Under the pieces are notes generated by a model that did not search any database, was not told the origin of the DNA, and worked only from the letters and a program-made list of their open reading frames with translations. The translations under genes and the position numbers were made by a program. A DNA stretch of 64,000 nt from JAWXBM01 sp964470455. Lineage in GTDB: Bacteria; Pseudomonadota; Gammaproteobacteria; Xanthomonadales; SZUA-36. The stretch is from positions 1-64,000 of the forward strand of contig CAYYCX010000001.1 in assembly GCA_964470455.1 (NCBI GenBank), in the 5' to 3' direction. Shown piece after piece: positions 18,393 to 26,986 of the stretch. The stretch's first letter is position 1, and each line of letters begins with the position of its first letter.

Positions 18393-19538
18393 TTACCAGC
18401 CCTGGGCCTTGTCCCAGGTTGCGATGATTGTGGGATCGGCGCCGAGCATCACCCCCCGCAAGACATGAAACTCGCCATACATGGCGGCGGTCATGCAGGC
18501 GTGGTTGGGCAATACGCGCACGCGGTCACCCGGCTTCAAACCGGCCAGTTCCGGAACTTCAGTGTAATGCACCTCGCCATGCTCCTGGTGCACATCGGCC
18601 ACCACCGCCTGCCCGGGATAAAGGCTTCCATCCACTCTTGCCAGGCGCCCGAAGGCGGCTTCCGGCTGGCCACTCACCCTTGACCGGTCCTTGGACAAAG
18701 CCAGCCCGCCGGCATCGATCACCAGCGTTCTCCGCGCCGGATTGTGGCTGATCACCGACGCCAGCACGGACACGGCAATGTCGGTTGGCCGGCAGGTTCC
18801 CAGCGCGGCCTGGAACAGGTCACCGAGCAGGTAAACGCCGGCCCGGACTTCGGTAACGCCCTCAAACGAGCGGCCGAAACAGGCGGTAGGCGTGGAACCG
18901 ATGCTGACCTCGGGGCAGGGAATGCCGGCATCGCGCAGCATTCCGGCGGCCTGTACCGCGGCCTGCCGTTCCTGTTCCGCCACGGCCTCGATTTCCGCCG
19001 CGGTGCTGCAGTGATAGGACTGGCCGCCGTGGGTCAGCACGCCGCGGAAATCCAGCGGCTCGCTATCGTGCAGCACGCGGGCAGCCGTTACAAAATCATC
19101 ATCCGGCAGGGTGAAGCCGGTGCGGTGCTCGCCGCAGTCGATCTCCAGGTAAACCTTGAAACGGACGTTTTCCCGTTTGGCAAAAGCCGCCAGCGCCAGG
19201 GCAATTTCCAGCGAGTCGAGGATCAACCCCAATTCTGCTCCTCGGTGCACCAGCCGGGCCGCGCGTTCAAACTTGCCCGGCACGATGCACACCGGGTATT
19301 GCAGGTCGGTGATGCCCTGGCCGAGAAAATATTCCGCCTCCTGCAAGGTTGCCACCGCAATACCTTTTGCGCCCCCGGCCAGCACCCGCCGTGCTACTTC
19401 ACCGCATTTGGCCGTTTTCAGGTGCGGGCGTAAAACCACGCCATGCGTATCCATCCGTTGCTGCATGCGCGCAGCGTTGGCCTCGAGTTTGTCCAGGTCC
19501 AGCAGCAGGGCCGGAGTTTCGATGTCGGAAAGAGTCAT
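18393..19538 (-). CDS. Metal-activated D-threonine aldolase / D-serine dehydratase-like PLP enzyme (copy 1)
   Basis: 381 aa alanine-racemase-like TIM barrel with the PLP Schiff-base lysine in RPHLKTAKCGEVA (K41). The C-terminal metal site H-x-C reads LPNHACMTAAMY (H346, C348). This is the DTA/DSD1/3-hydroxyaspartate aldolase family, which cleaves or dehydrates beta-hydroxy D-amino acids. I chose ATG 19538, where the family-typical DIETPALLLDLDKLEAN starts at once, over the codon at 19562 that would overlap the M81 gene. A second, distant paralogue lies two genes upstream. Confidence 0.9.
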   Translation of the reverse strand: MTLSDIETPALLLDLDKLEANAARMQQRMDTHGVVLRPHLKTAKCGEVARRVLAGGAKGIAVATLQEAEYFLGQGITDLQYPVCIVPGKFERAARLVHRGAELGLILDSLEIALALAAFAKRENVRFKVYLEIDCGEHRTGFTLPDDDFVTAARVLHDSEPLDFRGVLTHGGQSYHCSTAAEIEAVAEQERQAAVQAAGMLRDAGIPCPEVSIGSTPTACFGRSFEGVTEVRAGVYLLGDLFQAALGTCRPTDIAVSVLASVISHNPARRTLVIDAGGLALSKDRSRVSGQPEAAFGRLARVDGSLYPGQAVVADVHQEHGEVHYTEVPELAGLKPGDRVRVLPNHACMTAAMYGEFHVLRGVMLGADPTIIATWDKAQGW

Positions 19539-19558
19539 CAGCAATGTCCTGGCCAGGA

Positions 19559-21013
19559 TCAACTGGCAAAGGGATCGTCAACCAAAGGCCACCGGGCGCC
19601 CGCCACGTGGCGGTAGGGGATGTTGCGAAAATCGGTGAGCAAGGCTCCCGGCGTTTCCAGGTACAACACCTCCGCTGCGATCGGGGCGTAGGCAGCGTGG
19701 AAATGGTGGCTGGATTTCACCACTACTATTCGTCTTTGTCGAGGATCGATGCCTACATTGGTAAACACATCCAGGCCAAACGCCTGGCTGCGCTTGGAAG
19801 ACAGCACGATATCGATGCCCTGGCAATGAATCGCCACGCAGTCGCCCATGGCGATGCTTGAGCCAGCGAAATCCTGGTGGGCGTTCGGGCAGATCCCCGT
19901 TATCGTAGCCATCACATCCAGCGGATGGCCGGACGCCGGCCCCAGCTTGCCACCTACACGCAAGGGCAGAGTGGCGCCTACCCCGGCGGCCATGGCGACC
20001 TGCACCGCAACCGGGTCCCAGAGCGGCCCGAGTGCGGCATTTTGAACTCCCTGCGCCAGCATTTCCGCCAGCACGAACGTGGAATCACCCGGCGCGCCGC
20101 CACCGGGATTGTCGGCGGTGTCCGACAGCACCCAAACGCCCTCGGCTGCCGCTGCGCGGCGAATGCCCTCCCGCAATGGCACCGGCTCATTCCAGGTGGT
20201 GCCGCGCAGGGCAAACAGCTCCTCGCCCAGTTCACGGGCCAGCTGTCCGCCCAACTCCGGTTGGTTGTCGGTAATCACCAGCACACGGGTACCCATTTCC
20301 GGAACATCGCCCCAGGGAAAGCCGTGCGCCAGCGATACGCTTAGTACACCCTCCATGCGTTCCACCTGCTTCATCCGGCGCACGAATCCGGCCATGGGCT
20401 CACGGCTGGTGTGGTAGATGCTGATCATGCGGCAGTCATGGAGTGATGAGACCGGTTTAATCTCACCGCGCACAGTACCGGCCAGCAAGTCCAGCAGTTC
20501 TTCCGCCCGTTCCTGCTGGTCGGTGTGCGGATATTCCTTGAACAGGATGATGACATCACAGGCATCCACCATGGCGCGGGTCAGGTGGCAATGCGGATCA
20601 ATTTCCAGGCCGATGGGCACTGCCGGCCCGACGATGCGACGCACCGCCTGCACCAGGTCGCCCTCACAGTCGTCGTAGCCTTCCGCTGCCATGGCGCCGT
20701 GCATCTCCAGCGCCACGGCATCCACCGGCAAGGCGTCCCGAAGCTGGCCGAGAATCTCGTCCCGCATTTGCTCATAGGCGGCCCTCACGGTACGGCCGGA
20801 CGGCGGCGCATCAAACAGGCTGCCCTCGATCACTTCCCAGCCGCGGCTGGCCATCCGCTTGCGCGCAGCGAAAAGCGGTGCACCGATTTCCACCGGATGA
20901 TCGGGAATTTGACCCGGCCGGCAGGCGCAGAAATTCTCGAAGTCCTGCAGCGAGGTTGGAATCGGCGAGAAGGTGTTGGACTCGGTGCCGAGCGCGGCGC
21001 AAAACAGCTTCAT
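19559..21013 (-). CDS. M81-family (MlrC-like) metallopeptidase
   Basis: 484 aa. Family marks are the N-terminal ALGTESNTFSPIPT, ALEMHGAMAAEGYDD and a metal-ligand run LEIDPHCHLTRAMVDACD (D139, H141, H143). KEYPHTDQQERAEE follows (H163). The later DTADNPGGGAPGDST glycine-rich motif typical of M81 is also present. MlrC, the founding member, cleaves linearised microcystin fragments; most M81 relatives are uncharacterised amidohydrolases. Its ATG overlaps the stop of the upstream gene by one base (TGATG), so it is translationally coupled inside the amino-acid island. Confidence 0.92.
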   Translation of the reverse strand: MKLFCAALGTESNTFSPIPTSLQDFENFCACRPGQIPDHPVEIGAPLFAARKRMASRGWEVIEGSLFDAPPSGRTVRAAYEQMRDEILGQLRDALPVDAVALEMHGAMAAEGYDDCEGDLVQAVRRIVGPAVPIGLEIDPHCHLTRAMVDACDVIILFKEYPHTDQQERAEELLDLLAGTVRGEIKPVSSLHDCRMISIYHTSREPMAGFVRRMKQVERMEGVLSVSLAHGFPWGDVPEMGTRVLVITDNQPELGGQLARELGEELFALRGTTWNEPVPLREGIRRAAAAEGVWVLSDTADNPGGGAPGDSTFVLAEMLAQGVQNAALGPLWDPVAVQVAMAAGVGATLPLRVGGKLGPASGHPLDVMATITGICPNAHQDFAGSSIAMGDCVAIHCQGIDIVLSSKRSQAFGLDVFTNVGIDPRQRRIVVVKSSHHFHAAYAPIAAEVLYLETPGALLTDFRNIPYRHVAGARWPLVDDPFAS

Positions 21014-22323
21014 CAGAAAAACGTCCTGAGGGCGGAAGAAACGGTGTATTCATCATCCACCAGGTACAGCAACTGCCACTTGTCAAAGGTGGTGCAGGGA
21101 TGGGAAACACCGAAGCCCAGCAGGTCGCCGACTTCAACCGGCATGGCATCGGGAAAGCGCAGGTACAGGTGCTGGTCGTTCATGGCCAGCGTTCGGGATT
21201 CCTGGGCCGCGGCATGTGGCGCCATGTCCTTCCCGGGCCGGTAATGCCATTGCGCCTCCGGCAGGCTCATGTCATAACCCGCGTCACGTTTGCCCATGGC
21301 GACGATGGCCAGGCCCGGCTCGGGAATGGACTGCACCCGGGCCCAGACTTCCAGCGCGGGTTGCAGGCCACCGGACAATGCCGGGTCTGCTTGCAGGTGG
21401 GCGCTGAAATCCTGCGCCAGCTGTGCGTAGAACCCGTGGTCATGCACCACATAACAGCCACTGCGGATGACCACCTCGACTTCACCTTGCAGTCTGTGGC
21501 CGCAAAACGTTTGCGCAACCCGGTCAAAGCAAGCCGAGCCGCCAGCGGTGAGCAGCACGGCGCCCGGTGCGAACAGGCTCTCCTGCTGGCAGGCGGTTGC
21601 CGTCTCCACAACCCTGGAAAGCAGGTCACTGATCTGGTCCTTGCCCGCCTGGCTGGCCAGGTTGACGATGCCTTCAAAGGCCTCGATGCCGCGCAGCGCC
21701 AGGCCTGGCCCGGCGGCTTTGATGGTGCGCGCAAGCTGCAGCGCCTGATCCTTGGTGCGCACGCCGCAGCGGCCACCCGGAATACCCATCTCCAGCAGCA
21801 GTTGCAGCGGTCGCTGCAAGCCCGCCGCCTGCACCCGCTGTGACAACGGCCCGATGTTTTCCACAGAATCCACCAGGCAGAAAAATTCCAGCTCGGGCAA
21901 GGCTCGCAACTGCGCGATCACATAATCAATCTCCTCGTTCGCCACCAGTTGATTGGCGTAAATGATGCGGCGCACACCGTGCCGCAGGTACACCTCGACG
22001 TGCGTGAGAGTGGCGGCGGTCAGGCCCCAGGCTCCGGCTCGAAGCTGCAGGTCGAACAATTGCGGGCACATGGTGGTCTTGCCATGCGGGCAGAGCCGGA
22101 TACCGCGCGCTGTTGCGTAGGCGCGCATCCAGTCGATGTTGTTTCGCAGGGCTGGCTCGCGGATCACGGCTGCCGGCAGGCTCACATCGCCACGCAGCAG
22201 GTTCCACCGCTGCCCGGCTATTTCAGCCAGCTTCAAGGGCTTCGAGGATTTGGGAAAGCCTTTGGTTCCGGCATCGAACTCATGTGCAAACACCACACCA
22301 AGGTCTAGCGGGGAATGGGTCAT
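21013..22323 (-). CDS. D-threonine aldolase / amino-acid deaminase-like PLP enzyme (copy 2)
   Basis: 436 aa, longer than copy 1 because of an N-terminal extension (DLGVVFAHEFDAGTKGFPKS). PLP lysine is in LCPHGKTTMCPQLFDLQ (K82) and the C-terminal metal pair in GFGVSHPCTTFDKW (H408, C410). This is the DSD1-like 'amino acid deaminase' branch. First gene of the minus-strand operon. Two starts are possible: ATG 22362 (GGAAGGAAG just upstream) or ATG 22323 (CAGGAAAA upstream). I prefer 22323 because a -10-like TATACT and a short dyad fall at 22357-22370. Confidence 0.88.
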   Translation of the reverse strand: MTHSPLDLGVVFAHEFDAGTKGFPKSSKPLKLAEIAGQRWNLLRGDVSLPAAVIREPALRNNIDWMRAYATARGIRLCPHGKTTMCPQLFDLQLRAGAWGLTAATLTHVEVYLRHGVRRIIYANQLVANEEIDYVIAQLRALPELEFFCLVDSVENIGPLSQRVQAAGLQRPLQLLLEMGIPGGRCGVRTKDQALQLARTIKAAGPGLALRGIEAFEGIVNLASQAGKDQISDLLSRVVETATACQQESLFAPGAVLLTAGGSACFDRVAQTFCGHRLQGEVEVVIRSGCYVVHDHGFYAQLAQDFSAHLQADPALSGGLQPALEVWARVQSIPEPGLAIVAMGKRDAGYDMSLPEAQWHYRPGKDMAPHAAAQESRTLAMNDQHLYLRFPDAMPVEVGDLLGFGVSHPCTTFDKWQLLYLVDDEYTVSSALRTFF

Positions 22324-22356
22324 CAGCGATTTTCCTGACTTAGGGTCAAATTTATG

Positions 22357-22367
22357 ATACATAGTAT
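22357..22367. promoter_or_regulatory. Short dyad between the divergent arms of the amino-acid island (ATAC-ATA-GTAT)
   Basis: The 72-bp divergent space between the aldolase-like gene and the M55 gene holds an AT-rich segment with the inverted repeat ATACATAGTAT. It overlaps -10-like boxes for both directions (TATGAT on +, TATACT on -). It is a plausible shared control point. Arms of only 4 bp make the assignment weak. Confidence 0.3.
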
Positions 22368-22395
22368 ACTTCCTTCCGGAAAGAAGAATTGCAGC

Positions 22396-23268
22396 ATGAA
22401 TCCCGAGCCGCCAGTGAACACCAAACCCGACAGCAAAGACACCAACAAACTCTATATTTCCGCAGACATCGAAGGCATTGCCGGAGTGGTCACACGCGAC
22501 CAGGGCGGCCCCGGCGCCTTTGAATACCAGAAGGGCCGCGAGTGGATGACCGGCGAGGTGGTGGCCGCCTGCGACGCCGCATTTGCGCACGGCATTTCCG
22601 AGGTGGTGGTCAGCGACTCGCATGGCAATGGCCAGAACCTGTTGCTGGATGAGTTGCCGGACAAGGTCCGGGTGGTGCGCTCCTGGCCCCGCCCGCTGGG
22701 CATGATGCAGGGCATCGAGGAAGGAGGCTACGTCGGCGCCTGCCTGATCGGTTACCACGCCGGCGCCAGCAATGTCAGCGGCATCCTGGCGCATACCCTG
22801 TATGGCCTGGTGATCCGGGAAGTGCGCATCAACGGCGAAGTACAGCCGGAAGCCGCCATTTCAGCCGGCATTGCGGCGCATTTCAGCGTGCCGGTGGTGA
22901 TGATTTCCGGTGACGATGTGTTCGTGGAGGAAACCCGCAAGCTCATTCCGGGCGTGCAGGCTGCCATCACCAAGCATTCCTATGGCACGCTGTCCGGCAT
23001 TACCCTGAAGCCTGCCGCATCGCGAGGGTTGATTCGCGATGCAGTGACATCGGCGCTGGAAAACCTGGACCGTTTTTCGGCTTCGCCCCGCACCGGCCCC
23101 TTGCACCTGCAGGTTGATTTCAAGCACCGCATGCCGGCGGAACTGCTGTCCTATCTCAGCATCGTCAAACGCGTGTCGGCTTACACCATCGAGTTCGTTG
23201 CCGCCGACATGCCGGAAATTTCCCGTTTCCTGGCCTTTGTTACCTCTTACGAACCCACCCGCAGCTGA
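22396..23268 (+). CDS. M55-family D-aminopeptidase (DppA-like)
   Basis: 290 aa, close to Bacillus DppA. The di-zinc ligands are recognisable in order: D24 and E26 in YISADIEGIAGV, H76 in VVSDSHGNGQN, H121 in LIGYHAGAS and E152 in QPEAAISAG. DppA removes N-terminal D-residues from peptides. The ATG at 22396 (GAAAGAAGAA site upstream) is preferred over 22354, which overlaps the divergent gene's leader. It heads a transcript followed 58 bp later by a TRAP transporter, so imported D-amino-acid peptides or derivatives are a natural substrate guess. Confidence 0.92.
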   Translation: MNPEPPVNTKPDSKDTNKLYISADIEGIAGVVTRDQGGPGAFEYQKGREWMTGEVVAACDAAFAHGISEVVVSDSHGNGQNLLLDELPDKVRVVRSWPRPLGMMQGIEEGGYVGACLIGYHAGASNVSGILAHTLYGLVIREVRINGEVQPEAAISAGIAAHFSVPVVMISGDDVFVEETRKLIPGVQAAITKHSYGTLSGITLKPAASRGLIRDAVTSALENLDRFSASPRTGPLHLQVDFKHRMPAELLSYLSIVKRVSAYTIEFVAADMPEISRFLAFVTSYEPTRS

Positions 23269-23326
23269 TCATCACCCGTGAACATAGCCTGGACATCAGC
23301 CAACGTGAACCCGTTATGACCCTGCC

Positions 23327-24607
23327 ATGATTCTTCTGGTCATCCTGTTCGTGCTGCTGGCCATGCTGGTGGGCACGGCCCTGGCTTACGTCACGGGCTC
23401 CGGCATCGTGCTGCTGTATTTCGCGCTGGACCGCGGCGAGTATCTCGCGCTGGCGCCACAGCTGGTGTTCAGCCAGCTGGATGTATTCGCCCTGATGGCC
23501 ATGCCGCTGTTTGTCCTGGTGGGTGAAATCATGAACCGCGGCAATATCACCAAAGTGCTGGTGGATTTCGCCATGTCGCTGATCGGCTGGGCCAGGGGCG
23601 GCCTGGGGCATGTGAACGTACTGACCTCGGTGTTTTTTGCCGGCATATCCGGCTCGGCCATGGCCGATGCCGCGGCGCTTTCCAACACCCTGGTACCGGA
23701 GATGGTCAAGCGCGGCTATTCACCGGTTTATGCCGGCGCCATCACGGCCGCTTCCTCCATCATCGGCCCCATCATTCCACCCAGCATCATCCTGATTTTC
23801 TACGGCGCCATCATGGGCGTGGACATCGCCGCGCTGTTTGCGGCGGGAATCGGCCCCGGGCTGCTGCTGGCCGCCGCTCTGCTCTTGGCCAATGCCATGT
23901 TCGCCCGCAAATTCGGGCATCCCGGTGGCGAACGGCGCGGAGAAAAAGCGCGGCTGGGCGAGCTGGCCAAGGCCGTCCCGGCGCTGATGCTGCCGTTGAT
24001 CATCGTGCTGGGCATCGTGTTCGGCGTGATGACGCCCACCGAGGCAGCGGCCGTTGCGGTATTCGCTGCCATCGTTGTTTGCTTCCATTACCGCAGCTTC
24101 AGCCTGGGCATGATGACGGCATGCATCAGGCGCACGGTGGTGCTGACAGGATCCATATTCCTGATGTTTGCTGCCGCCGCACTGGTGATCTACCTCGCGG
24201 CATTGACGCAGCTGCCCACCTACCTGGCCAATTCGCTGGGTGAGCTGGAAGTGTCCGGAGCCGGCTTCCTGCTGCTGATCATGGTGTTTTTCCTGTTGTT
24301 CGGCATGGCGCTCGATACCTTGCTGGGCCTGGCGCTGGTATGCCCGGTGCTGGTGCCGGTGGCCATTGCCCAGGGCGCGGATCCGGTGCATGTGGGCATC
24401 ATCGTGTGCCTGACCCTGGCGGTGGGCCTGATTTCGCCGCCGCTGGGCGGCTCCGTGATGGTGGTCTCGGCTGTTTCGGGCACCCGTTATTGGCGGTTGT
24501 TTGCCTGGGTGCTGCCGTTCCTGGTGGTGGAAATCCTCGTGCTGCTGGCGGTGGTGCTGGTGCCGGAAATCAGCCTGTTCATTCCCCGCTTGCTGGGGCT
24601 GGTATGA
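23327..24607 (+). CDS. dctM: TRAP transporter large permease (DctM)
   Basis: 426 aa, 12 or more membrane segments. Family marks are FFAGISGSAMADAAAL, PEMVKRGYSPVYAGAITAAS, IGPIIPPSIILIFYGA and GLISPPLGGSVMVVSAVSG. DctM is the ion-coupled transmembrane subunit that moves carboxylate-bearing substrates delivered by DctP. Its stop overlaps the DctP start (ATGA). The order M-P-Q is less common than P-Q-M. Confidence 0.95.
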   Translation: MILLVILFVLLAMLVGTALAYVTGSGIVLLYFALDRGEYLALAPQLVFSQLDVFALMAMPLFVLVGEIMNRGNITKVLVDFAMSLIGWARGGLGHVNVLTSVFFAGISGSAMADAAALSNTLVPEMVKRGYSPVYAGAITAASSIIGPIIPPSIILIFYGAIMGVDIAALFAAGIGPGLLLAAALLLANAMFARKFGHPGGERRGEKARLGELAKAVPALMLPLIIVLGIVFGVMTPTEAAAVAVFAAIVVCFHYRSFSLGMMTACIRRTVVLTGSIFLMFAAAALVIYLAALTQLPTYLANSLGELEVSGAGFLLLIMVFFLLFGMALDTLLGLALVCPVLVPVAIAQGADPVHVGIIVCLTLAVGLISPPLGGSVMVVSAVSGTRYWRLFAWVLPFLVVEILVLLAVVLVPEISLFIPRLLGLV

Positions 24608-25620
24608 ACATGGGCAGGCTTCCACTGGTGCTGGTACTGCTACTGTTGGGGGCCTGGGCATTGCTGCCGGTTTCGAACCTGCATGCGCGGGAGGTTGACG
24701 AGGTGAAAATCGGCCTGTCCAGCGCGGCGGATGCCGAACGCTCCGGCACCTACAACTGGGCGCTGGCCTTCGCCGCTTCACTGCACAAGCAGGGTATTCG
24801 CGCAGCTATCTTTCCGGGCAGCTCCCTGGGCAATGAACTGGTGCGTTCCGAGCAGGTCATGCTCGGGCTGCTGGAAGTCAACATCACCGGTGGCCAGGAC
24901 CTGGTGGATGCGTCCCACCTGTACGCCACCACCGAACTGCCGTTCATCTTCCGCAATGTGCAGGAAGTGGCGACGCTGATCGGCACCACTGATTTCCTGG
25001 AGCGGGTCAATGCCGATGCCCGGCCACGCGGACTGCTGCTGGTCGACCAGGCCTATATCGGCGGAATGACCGGCCTGTTCACAGCGCGCGAAGCCATCCA
25101 CACGATCGCCGACATGCCAAAGTTCCGCCTGCGGGCCATGACCGCCCAGCAACTGGAGTTCTTTGATGCCTGGGGCGCCGCCGGCACGCAGGTGGCCTGG
25201 GAGGAGGTACCTCAAGCCTTGCAGACTGGCATTGCCGACGGTTACCTGAACGCACCCATGGTGCCGGTATTGTTTGGCCACGGCGGGCAGCTGGACTACT
25301 TCACGGATATTTCCATGCTGCCTTCGATGCGCTCCGTGGTGATGTCGGCGCGATGGTATGACGGGCTCGACCCCGAAACCCGGGAAAAAATTGACCGGGC
25401 GGTTCTGGATGCTCGCAACACCCTGCAGGTGTGGGTGCAACAGGCCATCGAGAAGGAATTCAGGATGCTGGCCGAAATTGGTATCGAGCGCATTGCGCTC
25501 GATGGTGCGGAGCGCGAAGCCTTTCGCCAGAAATTATTGCCGATCTACTCCCACATGGCCCCGGCTTCGGCCATACGGCAAATGGAACAATACCTGGCGC
25601 AAATCAGGAAAGAGCCATGA
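24604..25620 (+). CDS. dctP: TRAP transporter substrate-binding protein (DctP)
   Basis: 338 aa. A Sec signal peptide (MGRLPLVLVLLLLGAWALLP) is followed by the DctP fold: FPGSSLGNELVRSEQVMLG, FRLRAMTAQQLEFFDAWGA with the conserved carboxylate-binding Arg, and EVPQALQTGIADGYLNAPM. It captures an organic acid, typically with an alpha-amino, keto or hydroxy group, in the periplasm. The context suggests an amino-acid derivative. Four-base overlaps with both neighbours show tight coupling. Confidence 0.93.
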   Translation: MNMGRLPLVLVLLLLGAWALLPVSNLHAREVDEVKIGLSSAADAERSGTYNWALAFAASLHKQGIRAAIFPGSSLGNELVRSEQVMLGLLEVNITGGQDLVDASHLYATTELPFIFRNVQEVATLIGTTDFLERVNADARPRGLLLVDQAYIGGMTGLFTAREAIHTIADMPKFRLRAMTAQQLEFFDAWGAAGTQVAWEEVPQALQTGIADGYLNAPMVPVLFGHGGQLDYFTDISMLPSMRSVVMSARWYDGLDPETREKIDRAVLDARNTLQVWVQQAIEKEFRMLAEIGIERIALDGAEREAFRQKLLPIYSHMAPASAIRQMEQYLAQIRKEP

Positions 25621-26132
25621 TTCGATTCCTGCAGCGCAGTTCAGCGTTTCTCACGGCATTCAGCATGCGCCTGAACCAGGCCTGCATGCTGGCCGCCTGT
25701 TTGCTGCTGGTGGCGATGTTGCTGACGGTGGGCTTGCAGGTGCTGGCGCGCTATGTGTTTTTCTCGCCGCCATCGTGGACCGAGGAACTGGCGCGTTATT
25801 TCATGATCTGGTCCGGCCTGCTGGGGGCGACGGTGGCCTTTTACCGGCGTGAAGACCCGGTGCTGATGGTTCCACCGCGCATGCACTCACATACCCTGAA
25901 GTGGCTGGCCACGCTGGTTCGGGCCGCTGCCGTGCTGGTGTTCCTGCTGCCCCTTTTATACTTCAGCCCGGAAATCCTGCAACACCATGCGCTACGGCTC
26001 ACCGACAGCACGCAGATCAGGCTCTCCCTTATTTTCATCATAGTGCCCGCCTTCGCCGGGATCATCCTGGTGCACCTGCTGGCCAGGTTGGCGGCAGGAA
26101 TGCTGGCCCTGATCAGGCCTCCAGGACGCTGA
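25617..26132 (+). CDS. dctQ: TRAP transporter small permease (DctQ)
   Basis: 171 aa, four predicted membrane helices. The Q-subunit signature LQVLARYVFFSPPSWTEELA is followed by RYFMIWSGLLGATVAFYRRED. Start ATG 25617 overlaps the DctP stop by 4 bp. The 3' end overlaps the convergent tetR gene by 20 bp. It completes the M-P-Q transporter. Confidence 0.94.
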   Translation: MIRFLQRSSAFLTAFSMRLNQACMLAACLLLVAMLLTVGLQVLARYVFFSPPSWTEELARYFMIWSGLLGATVAFYRREDPVLMVPPRMHSHTLKWLATLVRAAAVLVFLLPLLYFSPEILQHHALRLTDSTQIRLSLIFIIVPAFAGIILVHLLARLAAGMLALIRPPGR

Positions 26133-26769
26133 GCACCATGCGCCGGATCATGCGCTTGCAGCCTTCGTGGTCGACCAGGCTGTCCTCGACCGCGCTCAGC
26201 TCCATCAGGCCATCAACCGCTCCATGCAGCACATCGGCGAGGTCATTGACCGGGAAGTTGCTGAACTCACCTGCTTCCTGGCCCTGCTTGATGAGCTCGA
26301 TCAGCATGTCACGGGTGATGCGGTTGACCCGCGCCAGCAGGGCGTACTTCTCTTCCGCCGGCCCGAAGCAGCCCATGGTATCGAACACCACTAGGTAATC
26401 GGTTCGGTGTTCCAGCTGGTAATCCAGGCAGGCGTCGACGAATTCCAGCAGTTTGGTCTTGTTGGTGCGGCGGCTGGCAATGCGCTTCTGCACGTATTGC
26501 CCATACTGCCGCAGGCTCTGCATGATGGTGGCCTGGCCCAGTTCACGCTTGCCATCGAAATAGTAGAAGATCACACCCCGGCTGACGCCGACTTCATCGG
26601 CGATCTCGTCGATGGACGTCTGGTTGAATCCCTTTTCGGCAAACATGCGGAACGCCACTTCCATGATCTGCTGCCGGCGGGCCTTTTCAATAAAGGTTTC
26701 TTTTTTGGTCTTGCGGTTCTTGCCCCCACCCCTGGGAACGGCAAGTTTGCTGGGGGATTTCTGGGTCAT
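26113..26769 (-). CDS. TetR-family regulator
   Basis: 218 aa. A Lys/Arg-rich leader (RGGGKNRKTKKETFIEKARR) precedes the TetR helix-turn-helix: QQIMEVAFRMFAEKGFNQTS, IDEIADEVGVSRGVIFYYFD. The effector domain has no recognisable subfamily mark. An 18-bp palindrome (26858-26875) lies 89 bp upstream, between this gene and the divergent CocE-like gene. The same palindrome recurs at 39055. It therefore probably represses itself, the hydrolase operon and the distant serine hydrolases. Confidence 0.9.
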   Translation of the reverse strand: MTQKSPSKLAVPRGGGKNRKTKKETFIEKARRQQIMEVAFRMFAEKGFNQTSIDEIADEVGVSRGVIFYYFDGKRELGQATIMQSLRQYGQYVQKRIASRRTNKTKLLEFVDACLDYQLEHRTDYLVVFDTMGCFGPAEEKYALLARVNRITRDMLIELIKQGQEAGEFSNFPVNDLADVLHGAVDGLMELSAVEDSLVDHEGCKRMIRRMVLSVLEA

Positions 26770-26857
26770 GGTAACGGTTCCGTGTGGCCTGGATCGGGTA
26801 CCTCAATTCGGGGTTCTTTGGCCCATTATTGCACCTTGACTTCAGTTAAACCAATAA

Positions 26858-26875
26858 TTTGTACACTAGTACAAA
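26858..26875. promoter_or_regulatory. TetR operator candidate (TTTGTAC-ACTA-GTACAAA)
   Basis: 18 bp with perfect 7-bp arms and a 4-bp centre, in the divergent region between tetR and the CocE-like gene. A -35-like TTGACT lies just upstream on the + strand (26836-26841), so bound repressor would cover the promoter. Identical arms occur at 39055-39072. Confidence 0.8.
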
Positions 26876-26986
26876 AATAGATACACTAATTCATAAAACT
26901 GTAACCCATGCTATAACCGCGGGTTTGGCGGGAACACGGCGGCAACACGACCGCGACCTTATGCAGGCAACTTTGGAGACCATGTC

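Noticed and set aside
16517..22323. Beta-hydroxyaspartate cycle (Bhc) operon
   Set aside because: An OCD-family and a DTA-family gene are present, but the required aminotransferase and hydroxyaspartate dehydratase are missing, while M81 and PhyH are extra.
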